NCBI GenBank assembly: GCA_033239005.1 | Contig: BSQZ01000039.1 | Coordinates: 3,149,816-3,213,815, forward strand | DNA from: Lamellibrachia satsuma | Lineage: Eukaryota; Annelida; Polychaeta; Sabellida; Siboglinidae | Direction of reading: 5' to 3' | Length of the DNA stretch: 64,000 nucleotides | Part shown: piece after piece, positions 1 to 11,351 of the stretch | Layout: each line of letters starts with the position of its first letter | Position numbering within the stretch: position 1 is the first letter of the stretch | Made by a program: the position numbers and the translations under genes | Notes under the pieces: generated by a model | Database searches by the model: none | The model's input: the letters and a program-made list of their open reading frames with translations, nothing else | What the model was told of the DNA's origin: nothing

Positions 1-18
1 GATTAGGTTGGCACTAAC

Positions 19-528
19 TTATTCATTTTGAGTAGCTGAAATTCTACACATTGCTCTTGGTCCTCTATTCCAAATAAGTAGTTGCTTTTTCGTGACACCC
101 AAACAAACCTGGTGGGGGTAGTCCAGTGGAAAGTCATGTATTATGTCCAGATTATGTAGCTGAAGGAAAGGTGATACACCCCTGTGATGCCCTTCTTGTG
201 TTTTATTCCGAAAAGCTGTATCTGTTCTCAGTGGTAGATTTTGTATCATTGGATATGGCATCCTTCCAACACATTGTCCTCCTTGACAGCACTTATCACA
301 TCCATAATATCCACTATAGAGTTTGATGCACTTGACCATTGATCTTGCTTGAGCATCACATATTATGCATCTTCCACTTACATTAAACCTTTTCCCTTCA
401 AATTCCATGCCCTCATTAATTTCGTTATTCAAGTCATTAATGGAATCTTGCAAAAATTCGAGGTTAAGTGGTTTGTTTCCGCCAACAGAAATAGAAAGCG
501 GAAATACTTTTGCAGGATTGATATTCAC
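19..528 (-). CDS. DNA-transposase-like fragment
   Basis: The 169-residue reading frame contains a Cys-rich block (CIICDAQARS, then YYGCDKCCQGGQC), a segment ending in RTDTAFRNK, and HDFPLDYPHQVCLGVTKKQLL. This succession of a zinc-binding block followed by an LDxxHxVxLGVxKKLL-type motif is what I recall from animal EnSpm/CACTA-like (Tnp2-type) transposases, so I read it as an internal piece of one. The first Met is probably internal and the 3' end stops abruptly, so neither natural end is present. It would act in the nucleus as a cut-and-paste recombinase if whole. Family assignment is from memory of motif style and is tentative. Confidence 0.4.
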   Translation of the reverse strand: MNINPAKVFPLSISVGGNKPLNLEFLQDSINDLNNEINEGMEFEGKRFNVSGRCIICDAQARSMVKCIKLYSGYYGCDKCCQGGQCVGRMPYPMIQNLPLRTDTAFRNKTQEGHHRGVSPFLQLHNLDIIHDFPLDYPHQVCLGVTKKQLLIWNRGPRAMCRISATQNE

Positions 529-589
529 AACAGAACATAAAACTGGCCATACAGAGGTTTTGCTGCTCTTGAAAAGGGGAAGCCATCTA

Positions 590-985
590 CATTTTGTGAT
601 GTTTATATTCCTTTGTCAAAAATGTTTTTATGATGTTATATATATGTTTTTATAAAACATTGTTCAACAATGTTTTTCAAAGATAGCACATTTTGATATA
701 ATTATAGCATTTTCAAAAACATTATTACGACATTTGAGGAAAATTTTTTTGCATGTTTTTAAAACATTATTGTGTTTGCTGGAAATGTTTTAATGATGTT
801 TTAAAAACAGCACTGAAAAATGTAAAAATTACGTTATCATAAAAACATCTGTATGATGTTTCTGAAATTTTATATAACATTTCAGTTACATCTACAAAAT
901 GTTATTGAAATTGTTTTTGTTATAACATGTATATAACCTTTATCAAATGTTATAAAAAATTTGATGTGTTTGCTGGGTAGTGATT
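590..985. repeat. AT-rich degenerate repeat
   Basis: The stretch is made of loosely repeated AACATT / AATGTT words with poly-T runs. The word TGTGTTTGCTGG occurs twice (about 772-784 and 963-976). It reads like a decayed satellite or MITE. No reading frame of interest is present. Confidence 0.45.
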
Positions 986-3108
986 CCATAGTAAAGTATA
1001 ATGTTTTTATAAATATTTAATTGTCTACAAAATAAATTGCATTACACAATAATGTAATATAACACCGATATTCAATGCGTGGAATGAAAGTTTTATTGAC
1101 CAACAGTGTGTTGGAAAAAGGGTTAACAGAAGAAGTGTAATATAGTTACCTGTAATAAATATATAAAGTAAATTATAATACATAGTCATAGACATATAAT
1201 ATACAAAATGATGTTGTATAGAAAGGTGTAGTTAAACTGTATCATTTCAGGATTTACTCCATTTTATTTAGATATAAATTATTTCATATACCAGTACACA
1301 TCCCAAACAGTGATTACCAGTATTACTGCAGTAGATGTTGTATGAACAGTAACCCACTAACGTAAGGCCGCCCACTAGATGATGTTCAATAGACGGAACA
1401 GCCAAAACAAGGCACATGATATGGCGTATTAGACGCCTGATTGTTTGTTTAAAGCGAAGCAGAATTCACGGTTTTGTCTTTTGAGGCTATGCACCTAAAA
1501 GAGGTCTTCAAAACTAACCACATGCAAGAATGTCGTATAATATACGACGGGGGTGGGGGGTGAATGCGAACACAAATCTAGTTTACGAATCTGGATTCAC
1601 CACCGCCACGTACGCGAATTGTCAAGTTTAATACACGCCAACGAAATGCTTCACTTAGTATTATGGCACTTTGTTAAGTCACTCATTTACCACACACCGA
1701 TTCACGCAAACTCACCTGGAAAATGGTACGCTAATAAACTCTGGTATGTGTTCACACGTGCTACAACAAGTCAGAACTCTACAAGAGGCCGGATCTCAAC
1801 AGGCAATGACGTGTTTCTGCAATCGCCCGCGATAACTGAGTGAACCGATTTGGCTACGTCAACGGGTTAAATGCCGGCGGTGGGATATCAGTCAAAGGTG
1901 CGTGGTGTGGACGAACAAATAAACAGTGAACATAGGCGGATCCAGAGGTGGGTCCATAGGGTCCGGACACCCCTTTTTTGAGTACCAAATAATCCATTGC
2001 AATTGCCTGTCAACGTGGGACAAATGCTTTGCCAAGAAACAACAGAAGGTCAAAATTGTCGCTTATTACCTACGAATTCTTTAGTAGCAGTCCGACGTTT
2101 TCCGACACAGATCTAGCGTCCAGGGGATCCCCAAAGTTATGATCAGCATTACCGGTGACGTCGTTCATAGATTCACTACACACGCACGCATGCACACACA
2201 CACACACACGTCCACCTCATGTTTGGCCATGTCTCCCCGCGAAAGAATGAACATACTATGGGAATGTTTTGCGCTCAGAACTTTCCCTGCCCTACTTGAT
2301 AAGCCAGTCCAAACACAAGATGTACAAGAAATACGTTCTCGTCCCGAAGAGCATTATAGAGCATTATATAGAAACAGTTGTATTTTGTGGAAAACTTGCC
2401 ACTTCGATGCCAAAGGGATGAATGGACAATTACATCGTCAAACAGGGGACGCTTCTGGGCAATTCTAGAAATGATGGCCAAACGCGACGACACACTCCGA
2501 GAACATCTTCAAATCAAATGGAAAATACTTTATTGTCTGTCATCAACCATATTTTTTAAAACAGAAAATTTTTTTTAGACTCATCCATTGATTAATTAAT
2601 TAATCAATCAATCGATTAATTAATTAATCGATAATTTAATTAATTTAATTATTAATTAATTAATCATTTAATTAATTAATTTGCTCTTTCAATTATAAAA
2701 AATAAAACACATGCACAAACACCCAATATCGTTGCATACACATATTGTAAACTTTACACACATGTTGTGAAGTTTACGAGTAAAATATCTAAAAAATAAC
2801 ACATGAGAATATGTTAAAAAGAAAACTAGCTATACAACATAAACAGAGAATTGGCTTAGTCTAAATGTTTACAGGGCATACAAGGGGGACTAAAAATGAT
2901 CAAGCCCAATCTTATCTCAGAACATCATAGAAGGGCACTAGTACTACAATACCAGGATTGTCAAAACATACATTGATAAGAAATGATGCAAATAATGATT
3001 GGTATACGCATATTAAAACAATGAATTAAACGATGAGCACATGATATGAACGTGCATGTACACTGTCTCCATCATCCCACACACAAAAACAGCAGCTCTT
3101 CTGACACG
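986..3108. other. Stretch without recognisable gene
   Basis: Only short frames occur here, none with recognisable domains. A short (CA)n tract lies at about 2,180-2,210 and a TTAATTAATCAATC-type simple repeat at about 2,581-2,690. Confidence 0.5.
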
Positions 3109-4290
3109 TCACTTGAGTACAGCATTCAGGACAGCAACAGCAGCAGGTACAAATGACTTCTTATATAAATTTTTTTCATGCAAGAGGAACTTTAATACGT
3201 CTGCCAGATGGAAATTTCTGAAATGCTGAGTTAAGTGGATGGATAGGATCATTGAACATTTGAAATGCCTGCTTGGCAAGGGCAGAGTCATACAGAGTAG
3301 ACAGCTGTTGCTGTTGCTGACTAATGAGTTTACTAGTTATGTTAACAACACGGCCTAGTTTTGTGTTTTGTTTGATAGCAAGATGTCCAAACCAAGTTAT
3401 GATGTTGAATAACAAGATACTTCAAAGCTTTTGAGTTTTCTAACAAAAGAGACGTTGCTGTGATTTATTGTACACCATGTCAGCACATTCACTGAAAGTA
3501 ATTTTCTTATCAATAATAGTACCCAAGTATTTTAAACTGTCAACCATCTCCACCTCCCTCTGGTATATCTAATAATTGTTTTAGTTGTTTCCAGCACTCG
3601 ACAACGTTCTATTAACTGACTAGACTGTATGTTGTGGTTACTACAATTGTAAATGTATGGTGTTTCCAGGTATCTTTCAACTAGCAAACCTTTTTCAAAA
3701 CATTATGACGAAGCAGACCTTTATATGCTGGCATTGAGGGTGGTCACGGCCAGGGTGCATGTCGTCCTTAATGGTCCTTTTACATCCCCAATGAAATGAG
3801 ACTTCTGACTTCTTACCTCACTCTCCCTGCTGTTGCTGAGAAAAAAACTCATTGGTTTCCCTATATTTCACATGAGAAAACTGTCTTTTAACATTGTATT
3901 CAAAACGTCATTCTGAAGAAAAGTATTGAGAAATGGAAACCTCATCTTTCAGACAACCCACAAGAGCCGCGTAATCTGCATATTTCAGAAGGGTGAGAAT
4001 TGTTCATGAAATTTTATAGCATTATAATACAGTGAGACAAAGTACAGGAGAGAGAACGCACCCTTGTGTGACTCCAATGTTCACAATTATCTCATCAGAC
4101 AACACAGGTTTGATCAACATGCGGGCATTCAGACTGAAACGCTGTGGCCGATCGCACAGAAACTGCCTTATCCACAAAACAAGATAAGAATTTACGTCTG
4201 AATCTAAACGTGTCTATATCAAAACATGGTGCTGAATAGTTTGAAAAGCAGCGGACATATTCATGAAAATAACTCTGACATAAGTACCAG
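3109..4290 (-). pseudogene. Decayed LINE reverse transcriptase (3' part)
   Basis: Read on the minus strand, conceptual translation in shifting frames gives an RT core. It has an MNMSAAFQTIQ start-like block, a GVTQGCVLSPVLC motif and a YADYAAL segment, where the family has YADD. Farther on, at 3,109-3,415, comes the distinctive C-terminal tail with HPLNSAF, PSGRR and SFVPAA motifs. This order (RT palm, connector, PSGRR tail) is typical of CR1/L2/Rex1-type non-LTR retrotransposons. Several stops and frameshifts interrupt it, and the catalytic YADD is lost, so it is dead. The endonuclease half is missing, as expected for a 5'-truncated copy. Confidence 0.75.
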
Positions 4291-4544
4291 ATTTATATAA
4301 ATGACTAGCAATGAGATCTTAAGATCGGAAAGAATAATGCGCAGTTTACATCAAGAATCATCCAGAATGAAGTGATTGATGTAGTAGCCGAATACAATAG
4401 AAAGGAAAATACACGAAGCCTTGAAGACGAAAATGCCTTCTTTTCCATCATGGCAGATAAGGTCACAAATTCACATGGTAGCCAGACTACGTCAGTTTGC
4501 TTGAGGATGCTGGCTGACTGTAAAGTCAAGGAGTTCTTTTTTAT

Positions 4545-5492
4545 TTGACATACTTTGAGAGGGCAACGGGAGAAGATATAGCTCATGCTTTTATAGAGTG
4601 TATGAAAGATCGTAATATCGACACCAGTAAAACCAGTGATCAAAGATACGATGGTGCGCAGTGTATGTTATCGGATAAGGTTAGCGTGCAGGCGAAGATA
4701 AAGCAATTATTCCCACGATCTTTGTATATACACAGCAGCAGCCATGTCCTCTATTTGAGCATCGGCAATGCCCGTAGACTACCTGTCATTCGGAATATGA
4801 TCGACACCCTCAATGCAGTATTCCTTTTCTTCGATCAGTCCTCCAAACGACAGCGATTCCTGGAACGAATCCTAAAACATATGGCACCAGATATGAGGAA
4901 AAGGAAACTTGTCGGAATGTGCAAGACTAGATGGGTGGAGTTTGAGTTCTTGTATGAATGTCTGGAAGCCATACCGAATCCGTCTGAATATCATAACACA
5001 TACAAGGACGTTGCATGGACTGCCAGATGGGATCAGGAGACCAGAACGAAGGCGCAAGGGCTGCTAACCAGTCTCACGTCGTCACATGCCATCATAGCAT
5101 TCATCATCACCAAGAATGTTTTGGAGAATGTCAGGCCCAGGGCCTCCATGCTTCAGAAGTGGGACTTGGATATCTATCAAGAGTACAGCATGATCGACCA
5201 AACCAGGGAACGAATGATGACGATGATATGTTACACGTTTAGCCACATTTCTTTGTACACCAATCTCAGCACCAAAGCACCCCAACAGTTCCGGCAGATG
5301 CAAAGAGCCAATGTCCCCAGCACATCCCCACGAGAGCACTACATGCACAATCTGGCAATCCCGTTTTGTGACCATCTGTCTGCCGAATTCCACAATCTAT
5401 TTAACCCAGAAATCAGGAAGGGTATAGAGATTCTTGCTCTACTCCCCGGGATCATTGCAGAGACATTATCAGGTAAACATGAATTAGTTTGA
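4545..5492 (+). CDS. hAT-superfamily transposase-like ORF (ZMYM1/THAP12-like)
   Basis: A 315-codon open frame shows the core of hAT-type transposases related to ZMYM1 and THAP12-like proteins. It has a QRYDGAQCMLSDK block (family QxYDGAxxMxGK), an IHSSSHVLYLSIGNA segment (family HCxxHxLNL), and LVGMCKTRWVEFEF (family LCxTRWxER). The C-terminal dimerisation domain is absent, and the frame stops just after ALLPGIIA, about where that region would begin. The listed start is not a convincing ATG, so this is an internal exon or fragment. Presumed role if complete: DNA transposition. It is probably inactive here, but no internal stop interrupts the 945 bases. Confidence 0.65.
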   Translation: MTYFERATGEDIAHAFIECMKDRNIDTSKTSDQRYDGAQCMLSDKVSVQAKIKQLFPRSLYIHSSSHVLYLSIGNARRLPVIRNMIDTLNAVFLFFDQSSKRQRFLERILKHMAPDMRKRKLVGMCKTRWVEFEFLYECLEAIPNPSEYHNTYKDVAWTARWDQETRTKAQGLLTSLTSSHAIIAFIITKNVLENVRPRASMLQKWDLDIYQEYSMIDQTRERMMTMICYTFSHISLYTNLSTKAPQQFRQMQRANVPSTSPREHYMHNLAIPFCDHLSAEFHNLFNPEIRKGIEILALLPGIIAETLSGKHELV

Positions 5493-5639
5493 GTTTACTT
5501 CTACTCAGTGTCTTGGAGCGTGTTACCCGTAACTAAACTATTTATAGTAGTTTGCCATTCTGCCACTTTTTTCTGAAAACCGTCTCTTCCAATGGCCTCA
5601 CGCGTGGACGGCGGCCATAGGGTCTGAACAAATTCCCTA

Positions 5640-6230
5640 TGTGAATCACAGTGGCGGGTGGAGCACACAACGATTTATGTTGTCGTCACGCGCAGCTGAC
5701 GACACGCGTGGCTGCACACACAGGCTGCCTTACTGTGCGGTTCATTCCAACGCTCTGCGAACAGTTCGCTAGCGCAGTATTGCTGTACGCGCAGGTTGTT
5801 AGTAGGTCACTTGTAGCACGCCTACTCACAAAGTAGCACGCCTAGCGACGGTTCATTTTTGATAGGCGTCATGATTAACGGACGAGTCAGTGTCTGAGTT
5901 CTATTTCGCCGTCGGCGGTTGACACAAGGTACCGATTAATTACAGAGTCCAACTGCGCCATGATCGAATTGTGTCGAAATAGGACGCGTTAGTACAAGTG
6001 GTGGCCGGGAGCAGCTGGCAGAACACATTTACACTTCCCGTTACTACTCTAGTTCTTGTGATTCACAAATTAGCCTGCCGGGCACACGAGTGACTACATT
6101 CGCCAGAGACTTACTGTATCCGTGGTAGCTTTGATAAGTCCCATTTTACCCACCGTCTTTCATGCGATATTGTGATCAGACATGTATTCTAGTCTTAGTA
6201 GATTTGGTACATCTGCATAATATTACATTC
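5640..6230. repeat. Dispersed repeat A, copy 1
   Basis: This about 590-bp sequence recurs at 18,575-19,905 (split) and 59,690-60,230 in the same orientation. Shared blocks include CAACGCTCTGCGAACAGT, CCAACTGCGCCATGAT and TTCACAAGTTAGCCTGCC-like sequence. It has no coding capacity and no clear RNA polymerase III boxes, so it is most likely a non-autonomous transposon or the end of a larger element. Confidence 0.7.
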
Positions 6231-6854
6231 AGAACAAATCTCAACAGTGCCTATGTATGTTTACAATACATGATTTCCATTCGCAGGTGTCTATATTAGC
6301 TATTGTTCACATAGCAACATAAGTATCATTACAAACACGCGTGATGCCAACTAAACGACCCCACACCAGATGAGACACTCCCTTTTTGGTGGCCGGCTCC
6401 AGAACCTATGAAGACCTCGAGCTGCAGTGTGTCCCGACAGACCAAACAACGCCAGAGCCTTGCCCCAAATGTTTATTTTTACCACCTCCAATCGACCTCC
6501 TGTGCTAATAAACACTGCACTCAAAACCTGTCCAACTCTGACTAACGTCACTGAACGTATTCAGCGTGACACATCGTACTTGGCGTGACAAGTTCTAAGT
6601 GCAGAGCGGTCGAGTGGGCGGTGTAGTGTAGATACGATAGTGGTGGAGTGTGTAGTCAGAGCGCATCTTGCAGCTGAAAGAAAGTCAGACTAACCGCTGC
6701 GCAGCATGCAATATTGAAATGCTCTGGATCTACACACCCAATGATACACAGCAGTTTAGCGTAGACTGACTGGACAACAGCCAAGTGCACTGTAAAGGCA
6801 CCGTGCGTCTCACCTGTCTGGAGGGCAGTCGAAAAAGAGGAGCTGAGCACGAAC
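6231..6854. other. Stretch without recognisable gene
   Basis: No reading frame with recognisable domains and no obvious repeat boundary were seen here. Confidence 0.4.
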
Positions 6855-7290
6855 CACAGTTACGTTTCCCACAGACGACCATTATAACGTTCTTGCGCCT
6901 ACATTGAACATTTATCCTACAATTTTTTTTCACAACACATGACAGACCCACTAAGACACCTTATGTGTGAAAATGACGTACCTCCTTTTCGCACAAATTG
7001 CTTCAATGCATGACACCCATGCATTTATGCAAGGAAATTCACCGGTTTCCAAAATATTAATGCATCCTGCCTAATGGTGACTGTGTCCTTACGTAACAGG
7101 TACGCCAACCGACAAATGGAATCACGTCGAAGGTCAGTTGCTACAGTGCACAAAAGCATCACCTACACTCACTCATTCACACAATTTCTGTTCTCACTAA
7201 TACACCCAAACTGCACAATTATTTTTTTCCTAGGGACTCTTCATCTATGTAATGGCGGATGCATTCTGAGTGTGGTCCGTACCCTAATTG
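6855..7290. repeat. Direct repeat D, copy 1
   Basis: The sequence from the ACGACCATTA block through GGCGGATGCATTCTGAG recurs in the same orientation at 9,297-9,722, about 2.44 kb downstream, with scattered substitutions and small indels. The two copies bracket the endonuclease-like frame at 8,840-9,106. Confidence 0.7.
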
Positions 7291-8839
7291 ATTTCCGACA
7301 TCTTACAAACCGTCACGAAAAGTTTGCCAAATCGGAATAAAAACATTTATCTCGAATAATCGCAGAAGGATACCTACATCACAACATTGCACATTAATTG
7401 ATATGTCACCGAGACATGCCCCGTATATGAGGGAAAGAATGTCAAATGGGCTTAATTGCATATATGCACTTTAGCCCTAAACCCGCACTACTTGCTATGC
7501 TTGAGATATAGAAAATCGTACAAGTGTTTAACAAAATGTGGGGTATTTTCATCAATACAACGCTAAAATTGTCAATATTTTTTTATTACAATACAATTGT
7601 TTTAACATGCACTGCTTTGGGGCAAACAGCTAGCATTTCAGTGTATTTCACAAGAGCGATAGGTCATATTAAACGTTCAAAGTACAACGAGTTATGGTAT
7701 GTGTGAAAAGAAGCTATATATCTGACAAGTTGTCATTTGAACATTTGGCATTTCTGACACGGATGATCCAATTTCAAGTCATTGAATGTGCCCAGTTGCT
7801 GTCAACGACACACAAAAAGATGAATACTGTACGGGATATCTGAGGGTCTCCTGTTGCAACTTCAGTGACGATAAGCCTACCGTTTGCTCATATATCAACT
7901 GTAGGAAGTTGTATATTCCACACGGAATCTACATGGGGGTATTTTCTCAGCCAATATCTGTGCTGCATGACAAAGAGGTGGTCTACCCCAGTGAAATTCT
8001 GACCATTGCTACAATGTCAGTTGGACAGATTGCTCACAGATCTGCCAGATGTGAACAGTTTTTGACCCTGATATAGATATCAATATGGAGAAGAAAATCG
8101 AAGATGCAGAAAATTCAGAATAGGCAAGCATGTGTGGAGATGTGGCATTCAGAAGGGACACTCTACACACACGTCCAAGAAAAACAATACAAACAATTCC
8201 ACACCAGGCGTGTGGATGCCGAGACTCACACAAGGCGAATTCACATAGGTCGCCAAAATTATGCCAGGTGAACTCATCGATGCTGATCGAGCTAAGCAAA
8301 ATTGATGAGACCGAAGAAATGTCTTGCTGATTACTTGACATCGACATACCTGAGAAATGACGAGTAACAATGTGAAATACGTATTATGCGTTGAGATAAA
8401 AACAATGCAGATGTATAATAAGTGCATTGCAGAGCATGCGTCACTTAACCACTTAACGATAGTCAATGGTGTGCTGTTACTAGATTTACAGAGCATACAG
8501 AGGTCAAGGTCGGCCTCTGTTGGAAAAAAATATCAGGTGTGTTAAGCATGGATACACAAAACAATTTTCAAGCTGGAACCACACGATACATAGTGACATG
8601 CACAAAATGCATGCTGGTAATGCCAGAAAGATACCATCATTGATGTCACGTGTCATTGAGACAACATAATGCGGAGGATTACACAACACACGCCCCACAT
8701 CCCTGCAACCACAATGAAGAATGGACACACAGACAGACAGGCAAGCAGTGGAGCAAATAAAAAAAACACTGGTGAGTAATGTCTGACTGATTGATTTTAA
8801 CTAACTGATTTGTCTCTAACCTGTTCAACTGCACAATTT
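7291..8839. other. Region between direct repeats, no clear gene
   Basis: Short frames only. A 96-codon frame at 7,786-8,076 (plus) is Cys-rich near its start (YLRVSCCNF, VCSYINCRK) but matches nothing I recognise. Confidence 0.3.
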
Positions 8840-9106
8840 CTAAATACACTGAGGGTAATGTCCGTGACTGAAAAATGCTGCTCTCTCTCTCAAACATTGT
8901 CTTTTGTTGTTGTTTATCAGCAGTGGCTCCAGTATTATGTGCTGTGGATTAACGCACAAACTGTCATTGCAAATATGGCTACAACTTAGATGTTTAGGAA
9001 TGTATTGTAAATTATTGTGCAGCACGTACATTAATCTATGTACAAGAACTGTCTTCCATTTCCCAGCATTAGCACCGGCACCTGAAAATCTCACACATGA
9101 CACCAT
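8840..9106 (-). CDS. His-Me-finger endonuclease zinc-loop fragment
   Basis: The 88-residue frame contains VHRLMYVLH, then CSHICNDSLCVNPQHIILEP, then NNNKRQC and a final SHGHYPQC. This spacing of Cys and His (SHxCxxxxCVNPxH, then NNxRxxC, then GHxxxxC) matches the zinc-binding loop of I-PpoI-like homing endonucleases in the His-Me finger superfamily. In that family the loop carries the active-site His and structural zinc, and the enzyme cuts DNA with a metal ion. The frame has an ATG but is short, and a TTTTCAG acceptor-like site just inside its 5' end suggests it may be one exon. It lies between direct repeats, which points to a mobile element. Whether it is active is unknown. Confidence 0.6.
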   Translation of the reverse strand: MVSCVRFSGAGANAGKWKTVLVHRLMYVLHNNLQYIPKHLSCSHICNDSLCVNPQHIILEPLLINNNKRQCLRERAAFFSHGHYPQCI

Positions 9107-9296
9107 ACTGGGCTAGTTAGCCAATAAAATCTCTTTTAAAACACACAGTCCAGAACATGCAACTGAAATTGCTTGACAAGATAGTGCTAGACTTGATTTT
9201 CCACCTATATTTTGTCATAAAAAATGTTATCCATGCTTGCTTGACCACAATGCTTTGCCTTGGTAACAAGCCAATCTAAATTTTACATTGGGCACT

Positions 9297-9722
9297 GACC
9301 ACAGTCACTTTTTCCATAGACGACCATTACAACGTTCTTGCGCCTACATTGAAAAATTATCCTACATTTTTTTTAAATGTCACAGCACATGACAGACCCA
9401 CTAAGACACTTGGTTTGTGAAATTCGTGAAAATGACGTACCTCCTTTTCGCACAAATTGCTTCAATGCCTGACACCCCTGCATTTCTGCAATGAAATTAT
9501 CCGGTTTCCAAAATATGAGTATATCCTGCCTAATGATCACTGTGTCCATACGCAACAGATATACCAATTTCGAAGCTCAGATGCTACAGTGCACAAATAC
9601 ATCACTTACACTCACTCATTCACACAATTTCTGCTCTCACTAATACAACCAAATTGCACAATTATTTTTTTCTAGGGACTGTTCTTCCATGTAATGGCGG
9701 ATGCATTCTGACTGTGGCCCGT
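9297..9722. repeat. Direct repeat D, copy 2 (truncated by element)
   Basis: This is the second copy of the repeat at 6,855-7,290. The match ends abruptly after the TGTGGCCCGT block near 9,722, where minus-strand integrase sequence begins. That junction marks one end of the degraded virus-like element. Confidence 0.65.
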
Positions 9723-9961
9723 GTCCAGCTGCGACGCTCAGCGAAGCAGCCGCCGTTAGGTAGCACTGTGTCACGGGGAACCACAAGCAGCTCTTCCCGG
9801 ACAAACCCACGGGCCTGCCCGTCCTGTCCAGGGGACATATGGTACACGACACGCTCCCCAGGTTTAGTCGTAGAGCGACCGAGCCGGTACATGTTGAGGG
9901 ACCACACTGGGTCAATAGCATGGCGGCGCCCTCTCCCCAGCTCGCCTGGGTGGTAAAGGTA

Positions 9962-9969
9962 CCGCACAC
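9962..9969. repeat. 8-bp target duplication, left (CCGCACAC)
   Basis: CCGCACAC immediately precedes the hAT end and is identical to the 8 bases after the right end at 11,344-11,351. An 8-bp duplication is the hAT signature. Confidence 0.85.
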
Positions 9970-10215
9970 TAGTGCCCTCCGCGGGCCGGGCTTTGGTCCA
10001 AGCCCGGCCCGGCCCGGCCCGCGGGCCGGGCCGGGCCTCTACATAATTCCGTGGGCCGGGCCGGGCCAGGCCGGGCCTGGGCCTACATACTGCGGGCCCG
10101 GGCCGGGCCTGGGCTGAAAACAATTTAAACACATCGGGCTTGGGCCGGGCCTGGGCCTAGTGTGAGCGGGCCGGGCCGGGCCGGGCCGGGCCGGGCCGGG
10201 CCTGGGCTGGGCCTG
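9970..10215. repeat. hAT left end with GGGCCGGGCC array
   Basis: The terminal inverted repeat (about 18 bp, one mismatch) is followed by a GC-only array of GGGCC/GGCCT units that can fold on itself. Confidence 0.8.
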
Positions 10216-10943
10216 GACATAATAAAAATATTCATAAAAACACTGATTATTACTTTATTTTTTAATAAAATCTTATTATAAATTGTAATTCCTGTTAACG
10301 AATGCTTAAAATTATTTCTTTAGTATTATATAATTGCAAATTGAGACCTTGCATGGAATCTAATGGCCCCATAAGTTCACTTGGCTGGAAGTAGCCAGCC
10401 CCAAATGTTTACTTTAGAAATATTTGCAGAGGCAATCAAGCCATGATTAACCATCAACTTATCACCCTTTGACCCTACCAGTGGAAATTCTATTGTCTAG
10501 GTCTTCTCCTCCAAACATTGCCCACCTGAATGACCTGCCCACTGCCAAGTGCCCACTAGGCCACTAGCCCACTACCCAGTACCCAACCCAGTTGGTAATT
10601 GATATTTCTCCCCAGTCCTAATTCATTCACACTTGTACTAATTCACACATGTCTGAACATGTCTGTCTCAGGCTAGTGACTGCAGGCCTGCTGGAAATGC
10701 CACTGGGTGTCAGTGCCAGTGGGTGACATTTAATTGAAATATCATATGACATTATGTTAACGTAGTTGACCTAATTCAATTAACAATATAAATTGGGGTT
10801 ATGGCTTGCATAAGGGTTAAGTCAGGGTTAGATAAACAAATCTCTTACTCTAACCAGAGGCCAATACATTAAAGTCAAATATAACAAATCTTATCATATT
10901 TAATAGTAATGACACTAAGAAGTTTTTCTTTATTTTTCTTCAG

Positions 10944-11015
10944 GATATTCGTCCGTTTGAAGAAGTTCGTGGTGCTGGATTTTTAGAACTCATCCAGCTC
11001 ACTATGGACAAATAA
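10944..11015 (+). pseudogene. Remnant hAT transposase exon
   Basis: A strong acceptor (TTTTTCTTCAG ending at 10,943) precedes 23 codons beginning DIRPFEEVRGAGFLELI and then a stop. The motif DxRPFxxVxxxGFxxLI is the hallmark of the middle of ZBED-like hAT transposases. It shows that the non-autonomous element arose by internal deletion of a hAT carrying an intron. Orientation relative to the element ends is plus. Confidence 0.75.
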
Positions 11016-11084
11016 ACTGTTTTTCAGTTTATTTGTTTTTCGTCTTTGTTATAAGATTATAGGTTTATATTCTCTAAACTTCGC

Positions 11085-11343
11085 GGGCCGAGGGCTTGCG
11101 GGCCGCGGGCTTACCCATCTTTGGCCCGCGGGTATGGGCCGGGCCTGGGCCTGAAACTTGCGGGCCGGGCCGGGCCTGGGCCAAACATTCACGGTCTGGT
11201 TCGGGCCTGGGCCTAAATTCTAGTTTGCGGGCCTGGGCCGGGCCGGGCTTGAAAAATTATTGCGGGCCTGGGCCGGGCCTGGACTCTAACTGCTAATTGC
11301 GGGCCGGGCTTGGCATCAAATTCTAGGCCCGCGCAGGGCACTA
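11085..11343. repeat. hAT right end with GGGCCGGGCC array
   Basis: This is the counterpart of the left array, with interspersed spacers such as TGCGGGCCTGGGCC. It ends in the inverted terminal GGGCACTA. Confidence 0.8.
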
Positions 11344-11351
11344 CCGCACAC
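11344..11351. repeat. 8-bp target duplication, right (CCGCACAC)
   Basis: Identical to 9,962-9,969. Confidence 0.85.

Larger units (their letters stand above)
9970..11343. mobile_element. Non-autonomous hAT element with GGGCCGGGCC arrays
   Basis: The 1,374-bp element starts TAGTGCCCTCCGCGGGCC and ends with the inverted counterpart (TAGTGCCCTGCGCGGGCC read from the right end). It is flanked by CCGCACAC on both sides. Long runs of GGGCCGGGCCTGGGC units lie at about 9,980-10,210 and 11,085-11,330 and face each other as subterminal inverted arrays. The AT-rich centre is mostly noncoding but keeps one transposase exon scrap at 10,944-11,015. It depends on a transposase supplied elsewhere. It inserted into the integrase of an older element. 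Confidence 0.88.

Noticed and set aside
9640..10132. Coding frames through the GGGCCGGGCC array
   Set aside because: GC-rich repeat inside a noncoding hAT end. Only the part before 9,960 is real (minus-strand integrase C-terminus).
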